57,707 nucleotides of DNA, from positions 1 through 57,707 of the forward strand of contig URIB01000006.1 of NCBI GenBank assembly GCA_900547785.1. The letters run 5' to 3'. The notes under the pieces are model-generated. The model saw only the letters and a program-made list of their open reading frames with translations. It did not search any database and was not told where the DNA came from. Below are positions 1 through 8,546 of this stretch, piece after piece. A program made the position numbers and the translations under genes. The stretch's first letter is position 1; each line of letters starts with the position of its first letter. Source of the DNA: an uncultured Dialister sp. GTDB lineage: Bacteria > Bacillota > Negativicutes > Veillonellales > Dialisteraceae.

Positions 1-3000
1 TACGGAGGGTAATCATGGAGTCTTTTTCTGCTTTGTTGATGATGAAGTCTCCGCCAATCATTTTCTTCGGGTCTGTTTTGTCATGTTTGTAGAGTACGAG
101 GGTATGCCCGCTGTAGTTGTCTACGGTGATCGGTTTTTCGTTGTTCTGGATAATGACACCGCGAGCATTTGCCGTCTTTCCGCCGTGGAACGATGTAACT
201 AAGCTTCCTTCCCATCCCCCAGGGACACCAAATTCCCTAGCTGTTCTTTCGTTTGCCCATGTCGCTCCATTTGCCAACCACAGATTCAATTCACCACTCT
301 GTACGTGTAAAGAATTTGAATAGCCGGAAATACCCTTCCACATGGATTCCGCTGTATTTAATCCTAAATAGATTTTCCCGCTTTCCAGCCCGCGCACTCG
401 TTTTGTAACTAATGTGTCACCGGTAATTACAACTTTTTTATCTCCAGCACTTGTATTATCTGCATTCATATTGACAGAAATGATGCCCGCTCCGCTGGAT
501 GTTGATTGTGCAACAAGTGCCTTTTGTTGTTTATTCGTATCAATACCGATATCAATCACCGTTTCTCCCAATACAACAGTTCCGCCTGCAGCTTTTACTG
601 CCGTTCCTTTTATTGAAATATCGGTCTTCCCGTTCACATGAATTTTACTTCCTTTACCCAGTGCTGCAATTCCTATTGTTTTCTGATTTCCTGTATCATT
701 TTTTGCAGTCAGACTGTTATGAATGGTAAGTCCTTTAAGCGTAATCATATCGTCGGGAGCGGAGGCATATACACCATAAGCATTTAAACCGCCTTCTACT
801 TTGTCAAGTACAATATCCTGCGATATGTCAACGATTCCTTTTGAGCTTGTCAAAATTCCGTAAGACATTCCATTTCCTTTTACGGAAATATGAATAGGAG
901 TTGATTCTTTTCCCCCTATAAACTTCATATTTGTTGCATCTGACAAAATCCCAACAGCCTTTTCATTTCCTGCTTCTGCAGATAAGGTGAGTGTGGAATC
1001 TTTCATATTGACTGTCATATCTTCTTCTGCAGTGCTGTTATAGGCTGCCGCAATCATTTTATGGATTCCTTCACCAAAAGCATCTTTCTCCGTCGCTTTT
1101 GCTACACGGTCTTTGGTAAAGATTTCCGGCTTTTTGATCGGTCCGTCTGCTTCTCCCGGCACCGGCGGCTTGTCTTCTTCCGGAGTAAACAGATACTGGC
1201 CCTGCCCGTTTGCGTCCTTAAAGGTCATATCTTCGATGCGTTTAGACGCACTTTGTGCGGTCAGTCCTTCTGCTATTTCCACCTTGCCTGTTAAATTCTT
1301 TTCTCCGTCTTTGTAGGCGGTATAGTAGAGTTTATTGGCAAGGGCGTTCAGTATTTCAGATACTTTGTTCCGTTCTTCTTTTTTGCCGGAGAGGGCGTTC
1401 ATTCCGTCGTTATCGGTACGGAGGGTAATCATGGAGTCTTTTTCTGCTTTGTTGATGATGAAGTCTCCGCCGATCATTTTCTTCGGGTCTGTTTTGTCAT
1501 GAGCATAGATAACGAGAGTGTGTCCGCTGTAGTTTTCTACGGTAATCGGTTTTTCGTTGTTCTGAATAATGACACCGCGATCGTTTGCCGTCTTTCCACC
1601 GTGAAATTCTGCCAGTGTACTTCCTTTAAACTCTTCCGTATTACTGCCATACAAATTATGTGTCCACGTTGCCCCATTTTTCAGGTAGATATAAGCTTGC
1701 CCTGTCCACCCCTCTTTTATCTGTTTTTCTTTAAAGTTATTTACGACCGCACCATTCCATATGGAATCTTCCGTGCTAAGCCCTACATGAATTGTTGTTC
1801 GTTTATCCGGCTCATCTCCATGCACCGATGCGTTAAGTAATCCTATATCTCCTTTTATATCTGCTTTGTGTGTTCCTGCATCTGTCATATCCTCATTCAT
1901 ATTGAATTCGACATGCCCACTTGCCGCCGCGAATGCATAAACGCCTGTCTTTTCAGGAATTTCAATTTTACCTCCGGCTATGCTTATATGCGAATGTCCG
2001 CCATTGGCAAAGGCTCCATTCGCTCTCACTTTAAGATCTACCTCTCCATTTATGCGAATGCGTCCGCCTTTTTGAATCGTATAATTGCTTCCTGCATAAA
2101 GTGCCGTTGTAGAAAACAGACCGGGGTTCAGTTTGTCATTTTTATAGTAAATTCCCCAAGGCGTATCCGCATCGCCTTTCATAATTACATTACCATTCAC
2201 TGTGAACTCGGTGTTTCCCGCTATATATGTCCCCAGCAAGTACCCTTGATTGTTAGATACATTTATAAAAAGATTTCCATTGATGGTTTGTCTGTTTGGA
2301 TTATCCTTATTCTCTTGACCCTGTCCGCCTACTCTAATACCTTCTACACGACCATTCAATCCTTTTGCCATAATACGGACCTCTTTGGCTGTAATTTCCA
2401 CCGGTGTATTATCTTCAATTTGAGATATTACAGCAATAGGTTTTTTATTCTCTATCGAAAAACTTAAAACATGATCCTTTGCATCAATTGTAATCTTTCC
2501 TTCTGCTGAAATTAAACTTGCAGTGTTTTCTTCGGTTTCCGGCAGACTGATTGCGGTATCTTTATTAAAGCGGTATGTTCCGTCTTCTTTCCGGATTCCT
2601 TCATTGGTATAATACTTATCCTTTCCCGCAAGACCGGTAATGACGTACGAAAGCTTTGCTTCCGGTGGTATAAACTTATATTCTCCTTGTCCGTTGTCTT
2701 TTCTAAAGCTTATGTCTTCTATTCTCTTGGTAACAGAGCTGGCAGTCAAAGATTCTGCAATTTCCACTTTGCCTTTAAGGTTTGTTTCTCCGTCTTTATA
2801 TGCGGTATAGTAGAGTTTATTGGCAAGAGCATTAAGTACATCATCTATGAGTTTCTTATCCTTTTCCTCTTTAGAGTTCATATTGAGCCCTTTGCTGCTC
2901 GTTCGAAGAGTAATCGAGGCACCACTGTCCGCTTTTGTAATAATCGTATTTCCTCCGATAATCTTGACCGGATTATCTTTATCATGCTCATAAATAACAG

Positions 3001-4345
3001 TTACATATCCTGCATATCGATCTATAGTGATATCATTTAAATCTTTTTGAACAATTCCCCCTCTTGCATCTTCAAATTCCCCTCCCTGCAGAAATGTGAC
3101 ATGACTTCCTTTCCATGAAGGATCTACACTTCCCATGATTTCATTTGTCCAAAGACTCTTGTCTTTAAGCCACAAATGAAACTCTCCGGGTTTTTCATTC
3201 GCATTATTCACATAACCGGAAACCCCTTTCCATAGGGAAGTCGGCTGGGTAAGCCCCAAAAATACTTTTCCGCTTTCTTTTGATGAAGACTTTTTAGACG
3301 TTACTATGTCCCCTTGGATAACGATACGCTCGCCTAATGCTTTAGTGTAATCTTCATTCATATTTACGGAAATTATCCCATTTCCGCTCAAAGACGTATC
3401 CGCAACCAGTGCTCTGTGATTTTTGGATATATCCGTATCCGTTTCAATACGGGTCTCTCCCAGGCGAATACTGCCGCCCATCGCATGCACCGCAACCCCT
3501 TTTATCTTGATATCTGTTAATCTGTCTATGGTAATACGACTACCGTTTCCAATTGCCGCAATACCTACTGCTCCTTGATTCATTTTATCTTTTGTCGCGG
3601 TAACGCTTCCGTCAATGGTCAGCCCTTTTAAAGAAATACTATCTCCCGGATTGGATGCATATACACCGTAAGCATTTTGACTTCCCTCTATTTTATCCAT
3701 GATGACATCTTGCAAAAGAGTAACCGCTCCGCTTGAACGCGTCATGATTCCATAAGACTGCCCTTTCCCGGTCACTGTGATATGAATCGGATTTTTATCA
3801 TCTCCGCGTAGAAAACGTAACGAACTGCCGGAGCCTAAAATACCTGCTGTTTTTACGATACTTGTACCACCGTCAGCAGTGATGCTCATTTTATATCCTC
3901 TCATATCGACATCCATATTCTTACGGTTTGTACTGTTGTAAACTCCTGCAACAACTTTTTTAGAACCGTTTCCTACAGCGTCTTGTTCCCCTGCCTTTGC
4001 CAATCTGTCTTTTGTAAACCTTTCCGGAGTCTTAATCGGTCCTTCTTCTGCCGCAGGAATCTCCTCTTCCCGAGTAAACAAATAGGTCCCTTGACCGGTT
4101 TCTTTACTGAACGTTATGTCTTCCAGTCGTTTTGATACGCTCTGTGCAGTGAGTCCTTCTGCAATTTCTACCTTTCCTTTGAGATTCGTTTCCCCTTCTT
4201 TATAGGCCATGTAGTAAATTTTATTGGCAAGAGCGTTCAGTGTATCAGAAACAACATCTTTATCCGCTGCTTCCCCGGAGTCCACTCTGAGACCTTCCGC
4301 ATCCGTACGCAAGACAATGCCGGATTCTGCCTCCGCCTTGGTTAT
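1..4345 (-). repeat. Tandem long repeats within the surface protein gene, period about 1.4-1.5 kb
   Basis: A conserved block recurs in the coding sense, with its ITLR motif near 4313, 2910, 1420 and 1. Positions 1-86 and 1418-1502 are almost identical DNA, 1417 bp apart. The other copies are diverged but align in protein. Repeat units two apart resemble each other best: the YNST and NAYGVYAS passages near 3.6-3.95 kb recur near 0.75-1.05 kb, about 2.9 kb away. The intervening unit has a different middle part. The layout is therefore an alternating A-B-A-B array. Confidence 0.8.
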
Positions 4346-5695
4346 AATCACACTTCCTCCATGTATGTAGACAGGATTTTTCGGATCATGACTATAGATA
4401 AACACTATATGTCCTTTGTATCCGTCAATAGTGATGGGTGTCTCTTCTTTTTGTACGATAATACCTGCTTTTTCTTTTGTCTCTCCTCCCGCTAAAGAAG
4501 TTACCCGTGACCCCTTGTATTTATCATCTCCCACTATTTGGGGGTTAAGCCCCGACTGCCTTTCGTTTATCCATGTTGATCCATTCTTAAGTACAAGATC
4601 GAAAACCCCTGCATCATAAGTCATATTCACAACTCCCAGGGACATATTCTCCCAAAAATTATAGTTGTGCATTCCTCTCCAAAATGAATCTTTCCCGGAA
4701 AGTGACATTCGCAAAATGCCGACTGTATTGAACGCCGCAGGTGTCCCCGTAGACGTAAAAACCTTTTGCGCAGCAACATCCCCTGTAATTCTCACTTTGG
4801 ATTTTTCATCTGTATTGATATTAATTTCTCCATTGTCTGCAAATACCGCTCTATAAAACATCAATCGATCTTGATCAGGGCAAGCGGTAATCGAAACATC
4901 TCCCTTAGTTTCGATTTTCCCGCCATTGGCATATAAAGATAACCCCTGTACCCCATCAATTGTAAGCGTCTTATTAGTTATAACCCGACTATTTTTACCT
5001 GAGGCAACAATGCCATGAACCCGTTCTCCTTTAAGAATATCCTTTCCTTTCTTTACTCCCAAATTTGAAATATGCAGATTTTCATTGGCATTAACTGCCC
5101 CATTATCTTGCACCCGGATTCCATATATGGAGGTATATGTATATCCCTGTGATGCCGTCAGATTTGATATTTCCGTTTCCGTATCTAAATCAATGCGTCC
5201 GTCACGATATACTGACACACCGTTATTCTGGCGTACACCATCTTTCTCATTAGGAGACGTTATTAAAAGTTTTCCCTTTCCTTTACTGTCAAATATACGA
5301 ATATATTGTTTAGTTCCCACATTGATCCCTGCGGTTCCAAAAGTCTTTTTAATGTCATAAGAATCGCTTTCTCTTATAAACGGTCGTAATTCCAAAAGAT
5401 GACCGCTGACATCAACTTCCATCGCTTTATTTTTCTGTGCATCGGACTCCTTATTCTTATCATACATGGCTGTCACATAGAGCTGCCCCTTCTCATTGGT
5501 ATGACGGACAATCGTCACTTTCCCGTTTTCATCAGCTTCTCTTGTTCCGTCAATGTACTCAGACCCCGTGATTGCTTCTGTTTCTTTTGCGTCTTCCGCA
5601 TACACGGGCAGTACCGCTCCCCATCCGCAGGTCATCGCCATCAGAACCGACACTGCTAAATTCCGTTTTACCAACCTGTTACTTCTTTTCATCAT
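1..5695 (-). CDS. Giant repeat-containing surface protein (autotransporter/adhesin-like), N-terminal part, cut by window edge
   Basis: The open frame starts at the ATG at 5695, with an AGAGGAG ribosome binding site 11 nt upstream, and runs without a stop past position 1: at least 1898 codons. The first residues read MMKRSNRLVKRN, then a hydrophobic core, then a likely signal peptidase site after LPVYA, so the protein is exported. The rest is built of large imperfect repeats. Each ends in a conserved block containing the motifs GGxFIINKAE, ITLRTD, LNALANKLYYTAYKDGE, GKVEIAEGLTA and KRIEDITF. The Gly/Asn/Thr/Ile-rich passages with many short beta-strand-like segments fit a beta-helix passenger. 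No beta-barrel, S-layer or lipoprotein anchor lies inside the window; an outer-membrane barrel would be expected beyond the left edge. A cobalamin riboswitch and terminator lie in its leader. The function is unknown; an adhesin or a corrinoid-related surface protein are both possible. Confidence 0.85.
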   Translation of the reverse strand, partial: MMKRSNRLVKRNLAVSVLMAMTCGWGAVLPVYAEDAKETEAITGSEYIDGTREADENGKVTIVRHTNEKGQLYVTAMYDKNKESDAQKNKAMEVDVSGHLLELRPFIRESDSYDIKKTFGTAGINVGTKQYIRIFDSKGKGKLLITSPNEKDGVRQNNGVSVYRDGRIDLDTETEISNLTASQGYTYTSIYGIRVQDNGAVNANENLHISNLGVKKGKDILKGERVHGIVASGKNSRVITNKTLTIDGVQGLSLYANGGKIETKGDVSITACPDQDRLMFYRAVFADNGEININTDEKSKVRITGDVAAQKVFTSTGTPAAFNTVGILRMSLSGKDSFWRGMHNYNFWENMSLGVVNMTYDAGVFDLVLKNGSTWINERQSGLNPQIVGDDKYKGSRVTSLAGGETKEKAGIIVQKEETPITIDGYKGHIVFIYSHDPKNPVYIHGGSVIITKAEAESGIVLRTDAEGLRVDSGEAADKDVVSDTLNALANKIYYMAYKEGETNLKGKVEIAEGLTAQSVSKRLEDITFSKETGQGTYLFTREEEIPAAEEGPIKTPERFTKDRLAKAGEQDAVGNGSKKVVAGVYNSTNRKNMDVDMRGYKMSITADGGTSIVKTAGILGSGSSLRFLRGDDKNPIHITVTGKGQSYGIMTRSSGAVTLLQDVIMDKIEGSQNAYGVYASNPGDSISLKGLTIDGSVTATKDKMNQGAVGIAAIGNGSRITIDRLTDIKIKGVAVHAMGGSIRLGETRIETDTDISKNHRALVADTSLSGNGIISVNMNEDYTKALGERIVIQGDIVTSKKSSSKESGKVFLGLTQPTSLWKGVSGYVNNANEKPGEFHLWLKDKSLWTNEIMGSVDPSWKGSHVTFLQGGEFEDARGGIVQKDLNDITIDRYAGYVTVIYEHDKDNPVKIIGGNTIITKADSGASITLRTSSKGLNMNSKEEKDKKLIDDVLNALANKLYYTAYKDGETNLKGKVEIAESLTASSVTKRIEDISFRKDNGQGEYKFIPPEAKLSYVITGLAGKDKYYTNEGIRKEDGTYRFNKDTAISLPETEENTASLISAEGKITIDAKDHVLSFSIENKKPIAVISQIEDNTPVEITAKEVRIMAKGLNGRVEGIRVGGQGQENKDNPNRQTINGNLFINVSNNQGYLLGTYIAGNTEFTVNGNVIMKGDADTPWGIYYKNDKLNPGLFSTTALYAGSNYTIQKGGRIRINGEVDLKVRANGAFANGGHSHISIAGGKIEIPEKTGVYAFAAASGHVEFNMNEDMTDAGTHKADIKGDIGLLNASVHGDEPDKRTTIHVGLSTEDSIWNGAVVNNFKEKQIKEGWTGQAYIYLKNGATWTHNLYGSNTEEFKGSTLAEFHGGKTANDRGVIIQNNEKPITVENYSGHTLVIYAHDKTDPKKMIGGDFIINKAEKDSMITLRTDNDGMNALSGKKEERNKVSEILNALANKLYYTAYKDGEKNLTGKVEIAEGLTAQSASKRIEDMTFKDANGQGQYLFTPEEDKPPVPGEADGPIKKPEIFTKDRVAKATEKDAFGEGIHKMIAAAYNSTAEEDMTVNMKDSTLTLSAEAGNEKAVGILSDATNMKFIGGKESTPIHISVKGNGMSYGILTSSKGIVDISQDIVLDKVEGGLNAYGVYASAPDDMITLKGLTIHNSLTAKNDTGNQKTIGIAALGKGSKIHVNGKTDISIKGTAVKAAGGTVVLGETVIDIGIDTNKQQKALVAQSTSSGAGIISVNMNADNTSAGDKKVVITGDTLVTKRVRGLESGKIYLGLNTAESMWKGISGYSNSLHVQSGELNLWLANGATWANERTAREFGVPGGWEGSLVTSFHGGKTANARGVIIQNNEKPITVDNYSGHTLVLYKHDKTDPKKMIGGDFIINKAEKDSMITLR

Positions 5696-5797
5696 TTCTT
5701 TGTTTTCTCCTCTCTTTGACCAAAAAATAAAATCAATCCTTCAAACGTTTTCATTTTTTAGGAACAGATCCACTTTCAAGCGGCAACTTCATTTATC

Positions 5798-5863
5798 AAA
5801 AAAGCGAGGTAAATCAAAATTTCCACTATAAAAGTAATAGGGAAAATCCGATCCATACCTCGC
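5798..5863 (-). terminator. Rho-independent terminator, riboswitch expression platform
   Basis: On the minus strand, GCGAGGTA (5863-5856) pairs perfectly with TACCTCGC (5811-5804), which is followed at once by TTTTTTG. The inside of the loop can also pair (TTTCC with GGAAA, and CTAT with ATAG), giving one long hairpin. It sits between the cobalamin riboswitch and the start codon at 5695. A competing hairpin, CGCA-AGGATC-TGCG, just upstream overlaps the first terminator arm and could act as antiterminator. Confidence 0.75.
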
Positions 5864-5887
5864 AGATCCTTGCGGATTTCAAAAAAT

Positions 5888-6002
5888 AAGCGGCACTCCG
5901 GCTTCGTTCTTCGCTTTTGTATCTCTTTGTGAAAGTCTTGCTATACAAAAACTCCCGTTACGGTTGCAGGACAGTTTTGGATTTTCACCAAATTCCCCGC
6001 TT
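5888..6002 (-). ncRNA. Cobalamin riboswitch (compact form)
   Basis: The minus strand carries the B12-box core in order: GGGGAA, then GGTGAAAATCC, then CTGTCCTGCAACCGTAACGG, and finally AAGCCGGAGTGCCGC. The closing P1 helix is AAGCGG (6002-5997) with CCGCTT (5893-5888). A peripheral hairpin, TTTTGTAT with ATACAAAA (5950-5943 and 5922-5915), lies in the expected variable arm. At about 115 nt it is shorter than many members of the family. It is followed by a terminator hairpin, so cobalamin binding is expected to stop transcription of the surface protein gene (family knowledge; the direction of control is inferred). Confidence 0.85.
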
Positions 6003-6059
6003 ACTTTCAAATTTTATAACTTGTTTATTTAACATTTTATTATTTTTTATAGTGTACTA

Positions 6060-6069
6060 CCCCCCCCCC
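6060..6069 (-). repeat. Homopolymeric tract of ten G (coding sense), candidate phase-variation site
   Basis: There are ten consecutive C on the plus strand in a strongly AT-rich stretch, about 60 nt upstream of the riboswitch and 365 nt upstream of the surface protein start. In the coding sense it is preceded by TTGCAT and followed by TAGTACACTATAAA, so it lies among possible promoter elements. No exact -35/-10 pair with 17 nt spacing can be assigned at the present tract length. Confidence 0.6.
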
Positions 6070-6164
6070 ACTTTTAATGCAAGTATAATCTTTCTTCCTT
6101 TTTTATAGATCTTTTTTATATCTCTTGCATTTTCATTTAATACCTTATATTTTTCTTTATTTCA

Positions 6165-6233
6165 AAAAATCCCCCTGCTTCTTTCGTCAGCTTTGCTGAT
6201 ACTTTCCCCGTCAAGCGGAGACAGCTTGCGGAT
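6165..6233. repeat. REP-like palindromic element (degenerate)
   Basis: A G/C-rich structured stretch sits in AT-rich intergenic DNA. It holds the hairpin GTCAGC-TTT-GCTGAT near 6187-6201, flanking TCCCCGTCAAGCGGA and a CCCCCTGC edge. The arrangement recalls the small dispersed palindromes common in gut Firmicutes. No second copy was found in this window. It accounts for the 70-codon minus-strand frame here, which is not called as a gene. Confidence 0.35.
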
Positions 6234-6375
6234 CGTATTCTTTCTTTATGGTAAAACGTGCATTCAATACCATTTACTAACTGTATTTCCTTTCTGCATT
6301 CGATATCAGGCGATTTCTCTTTATGATTTTTTTGTATTCGTGGTATCATAGTAAAAAACAGGAAGGAATGTTATT

Positions 6376-7482
6376 ATGGCGCTGTCACTGTCACCCATGA
6401 AGCCCTCACCGGCAAAAAAACTTCATATTGAGCTGCTGCGTTTTTTGTGTATTTGGCTTGTTATGTTTACCCATACGTCCACCGCCGGATTTTCCATTTA
6501 TCTTTCCCGGCCGGACTCTTTCTTTTTTCCTTTGTATATGGCGGTTCCTTTTTGGGTAAAAACGGCCGTACCGATTTTCTTTATGATTTCCGGTGCTTTG
6601 CTTTTGGGGAAAGAGGAACCGGTTTCCGTTATTTTTAAAAAACGTATTTTCCGCTTTCTTCAAATTATTTTCATTTTTTCTTTGATCAATTACGTTTATT
6701 TTTACCACAACTTGAATTTGTCAATATACGGGCACATCTCAAAGTTTTTTACGATGATCTACTCTTCCCATATGGCAACGGCTTATTATTTTTTATATAT
6801 CTATCTCGGTTTTCTGTTCATGCTCCCTTTATGGCGTACCTTGGTCAAGCATATGAGCCATTCTCTTTTTTTGTATCTTATTGCTTTGCATCTGTTCTTT
6901 GTCGGTTTCGTCCCGGTATTTTCCTTTCTTATTTTTCAGGGCTCGGCCGAAATCAACTGTTTTATCAATCCACTTCTTGCGGTGAGTGAGCCTACTTTTT
7001 ATTTTCTTACCGGTTACTGGATAGAAAATGTACTCCCTCTCCAGAAGCTGACAAAAAGAAATCTTTGCTTTCTCTGTCTTGCCGCTCTCGGGGGAACGGT
7101 TCTTTCCGCGGTCATGACCTGTTACCACGGCGCCGTGGCAGGAGGACTGACGGAAGCCGTATCGGAACGGTTTTATGATTCTTTTTTGTTTTTAAATACT
7201 GCTTTTGTTTTCTGTTTTTTCCGCCGTTGGTTCAATCGTCATGAGGTTTCTCCGAAAGCAAAAAAAGTCATTGTCACTCTTGGGAGCTTATCTTTCGGTG
7301 TCATGCTTTTTGAGGAAATCACAAGGGCGTTGACGCATCGCTTTTTCACCCATATTCTTCTTGCTTATTTCCCACGCATTCCTTTTATTGATGCGGTGAT
7401 ATGGATATGTCTTGCTTTTGCTTTAGGATTGATGTTTACTTACCTGATAAAAAAGATTCCTTATTTTGCCCGTTTAATATAA
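6376..7482 (+). CDS. Acyltransferase-3 family membrane protein
   Basis: This 368-residue polytopic membrane protein has about ten hydrophobic segments. The N-terminal motif HIELLRFLCIWLVMFTH and the following PIFFMISGALLLG stretch are typical of the acyltransferase-3 family (OafA/WecH type), which O-acylates surface polysaccharides or other envelope acceptors using acyl-CoA. The His of VMFTH and the Arg of LLRF are the usual conserved residues. The start has AGGAAGGA eight nt upstream. It is a single gene between the surface protein (divergent) and cbiZ, and its acceptor cannot be told from sequence. Its position next to an exported protein could mean an envelope-modifying role, but this is only inference. 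Confidence 0.8.
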   Translation: MALSLSPMKPSPAKKLHIELLRFLCIWLVMFTHTSTAGFSIYLSRPDSFFFPLYMAVPFWVKTAVPIFFMISGALLLGKEEPVSVIFKKRIFRFLQIIFIFSLINYVYFYHNLNLSIYGHISKFFTMIYSSHMATAYYFLYIYLGFLFMLPLWRTLVKHMSHSLFLYLIALHLFFVGFVPVFSFLIFQGSAEINCFINPLLAVSEPTFYFLTGYWIENVLPLQKLTKRNLCFLCLAALGGTVLSAVMTCYHGAVAGGLTEAVSERFYDSFLFLNTAFVFCFFRRWFNRHEVSPKAKKVIVTLGSLSFGVMLFEEITRALTHRFFTHILLAYFPRIPFIDAVIWICLAFALGLMFTYLIKKIPYFARLI

Positions 7483-7666
7483 AGTGAAATATCATCATCA
7501 TTTTTATCAAATGATTCATATTCTCCCAAACTCCCCGGCAGAGTTCTATTTTTCCGGAAAGTCTTTTCGGTCATCGGATTCATTCTAAATTCATTGACCC
7601 GGAGGCTTTTTATTTTATTTGCCATACACCATGTCCTTCTACAGGTCACACACGCACGCTCTCTGT

Positions 7667-7672
7667 TATAAT
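7667..7672 (+). promoter_or_regulatory. Extended -10 promoter of cbiZ
   Basis: TGTTATAAT is a perfect -10 hexamer with the TG extension. The -35 region 17 nt upstream is poor. Transcription would start near 7679, only about 14 nt before the ATG at 7693, with AAGGAG at 7681-7686. The leader is therefore too short for its own riboswitch. Confidence 0.6.
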
Positions 7673-7692
7673 GAAAAACAAAGGAGCTTGTT

Positions 7693-8478
7693 ATGGATAC
7701 CACTGAAACTTTAAAAAGCGGCGGCACCCTCCGTGTCACCGATACTTATCTCGCTATTTCTTTTCAGGAAGAGCGCCGTTCTCTTTCTACCGCCATTTTC
7801 GGAGGCGGTTTTAAAAGTATAAACCATGCGGTCAATCAAAAGTTGGATTTCTTTTATCCCACGCCGGAACAATTCCCCGGCGGATCCGTTTCTGAATATC
7901 TCCGTCTGTCGCTTATTGACCACGGGTATGATCCGGGAAAAAGTTCCTCTCTTTTGACGGCCGCGAAAATGGAGTGGCACAGTCATAAAACATTCAGTTA
8001 CAACGGTTTGCTTCTTGATGCGGTCACTACCGGAGGCGTTGAAAAGACGGCCGCCCGTGCCGGTTCCGATCCGCTTTATGAAGAATCGGGCGGAACATTT
8101 TCTCCTGTAGGCACCATTAATATCATCATCACCGTTAACGGCTGTCTTCCCGAATGGACTATGGTTCGTTCTTTAATCAGCATGACCGAAGGAAAAACGG
8201 CGGCTCTCCAGGATTTAGGCATTGCCGATGTAAATACCGGAGCTGTCGCTACAGGTACGTGCACCGACGGTCTTACTCTGATTTGTAATCCTGACGGTCC
8301 CGTTTACACGGATGCCGGCACGTTTTCGGTTCTCGGTTCTCTTCTTTCCCGGGCCGCTTACCAAACGGTTTTCCACTGTCTGCAAACCTATGATAAACCG
8401 TGGAATCAATCTCATGCTCTCTCCACACCGCCGCCGGCAAACTTGAACCTGTTAAGAAATACTCTTCATGATAAGTAA
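7693..8478 (+). CDS. cbiZ: Adenosylcobinamide amidohydrolase CbiZ
   Basis: CbiZ hydrolyses the amide bond to the aminopropanol side chain of adenosylcobinamide or pseudocobalamin-type corrinoids, releasing cobyric acid so that scavenged corrinoids can be rebuilt with another lower ligand. The 261-residue frame shows the family's signature segments: VTTGG (111-115), AGSDP (123-127), GTINII (140-145), EGKTAALQDL (166-175) and TGTCTDG (187-193). There is no signal peptide, so it is cytoplasmic. It has its own promoter and a good AAGGAG site. No cob/cbi synthesis or btu uptake genes are next to it. It lies about 2 kb from a cobalamin riboswitch that controls the surface protein gene on the other strand, and just upstream of the cobalamin-dependent queG region, which together suggest corrinoid salvage. 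Confidence 0.85.
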   Translation: MDTTETLKSGGTLRVTDTYLAISFQEERRSLSTAIFGGGFKSINHAVNQKLDFFYPTPEQFPGGSVSEYLRLSLIDHGYDPGKSSSLLTAAKMEWHSHKTFSYNGLLLDAVTTGGVEKTAARAGSDPLYEESGGTFSPVGTINIIITVNGCLPEWTMVRSLISMTEGKTAALQDLGIADVNTGAVATGTCTDGLTLICNPDGPVYTDAGTFSVLGSLLSRAAYQTVFHCLQTYDKPWNQSHALSTPPPANLNLLRNTLHDK

Positions 8479-8482
8479 GAAA

Positions 8483-8511
8483 TGGACAAAAAGAATCCCT
8501 TTTGCTATTAT
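8483..8511 (+). promoter_or_regulatory. Promoter of the zeta-like gene
   Basis: TGGACA (8483-8488), a 17-nt spacer, and TATTAT (8506-8511) with an upstream TG form a good vegetative promoter. Transcription should begin near 8518, before the ATG at 8547. Confidence 0.7.
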
Positions 8512-8546
8512 GGGGTTAAGTTACAAAAAGGAGTTGGTAATAGGCT

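Noticed and set aside
117..6108. Many plus-strand open frames opposite the surface protein, the longest at 1868-2467
   Set aside because: They overlap one continuous minus-strand frame with signal peptide and internal repeats; they lack ribosome sites and recognisable protein motifs.
6137..6349. 70-codon minus-strand frame
   Set aside because: It is explained by the palindromic repeat-like element at 6165-6233 and has no homologue-like features.
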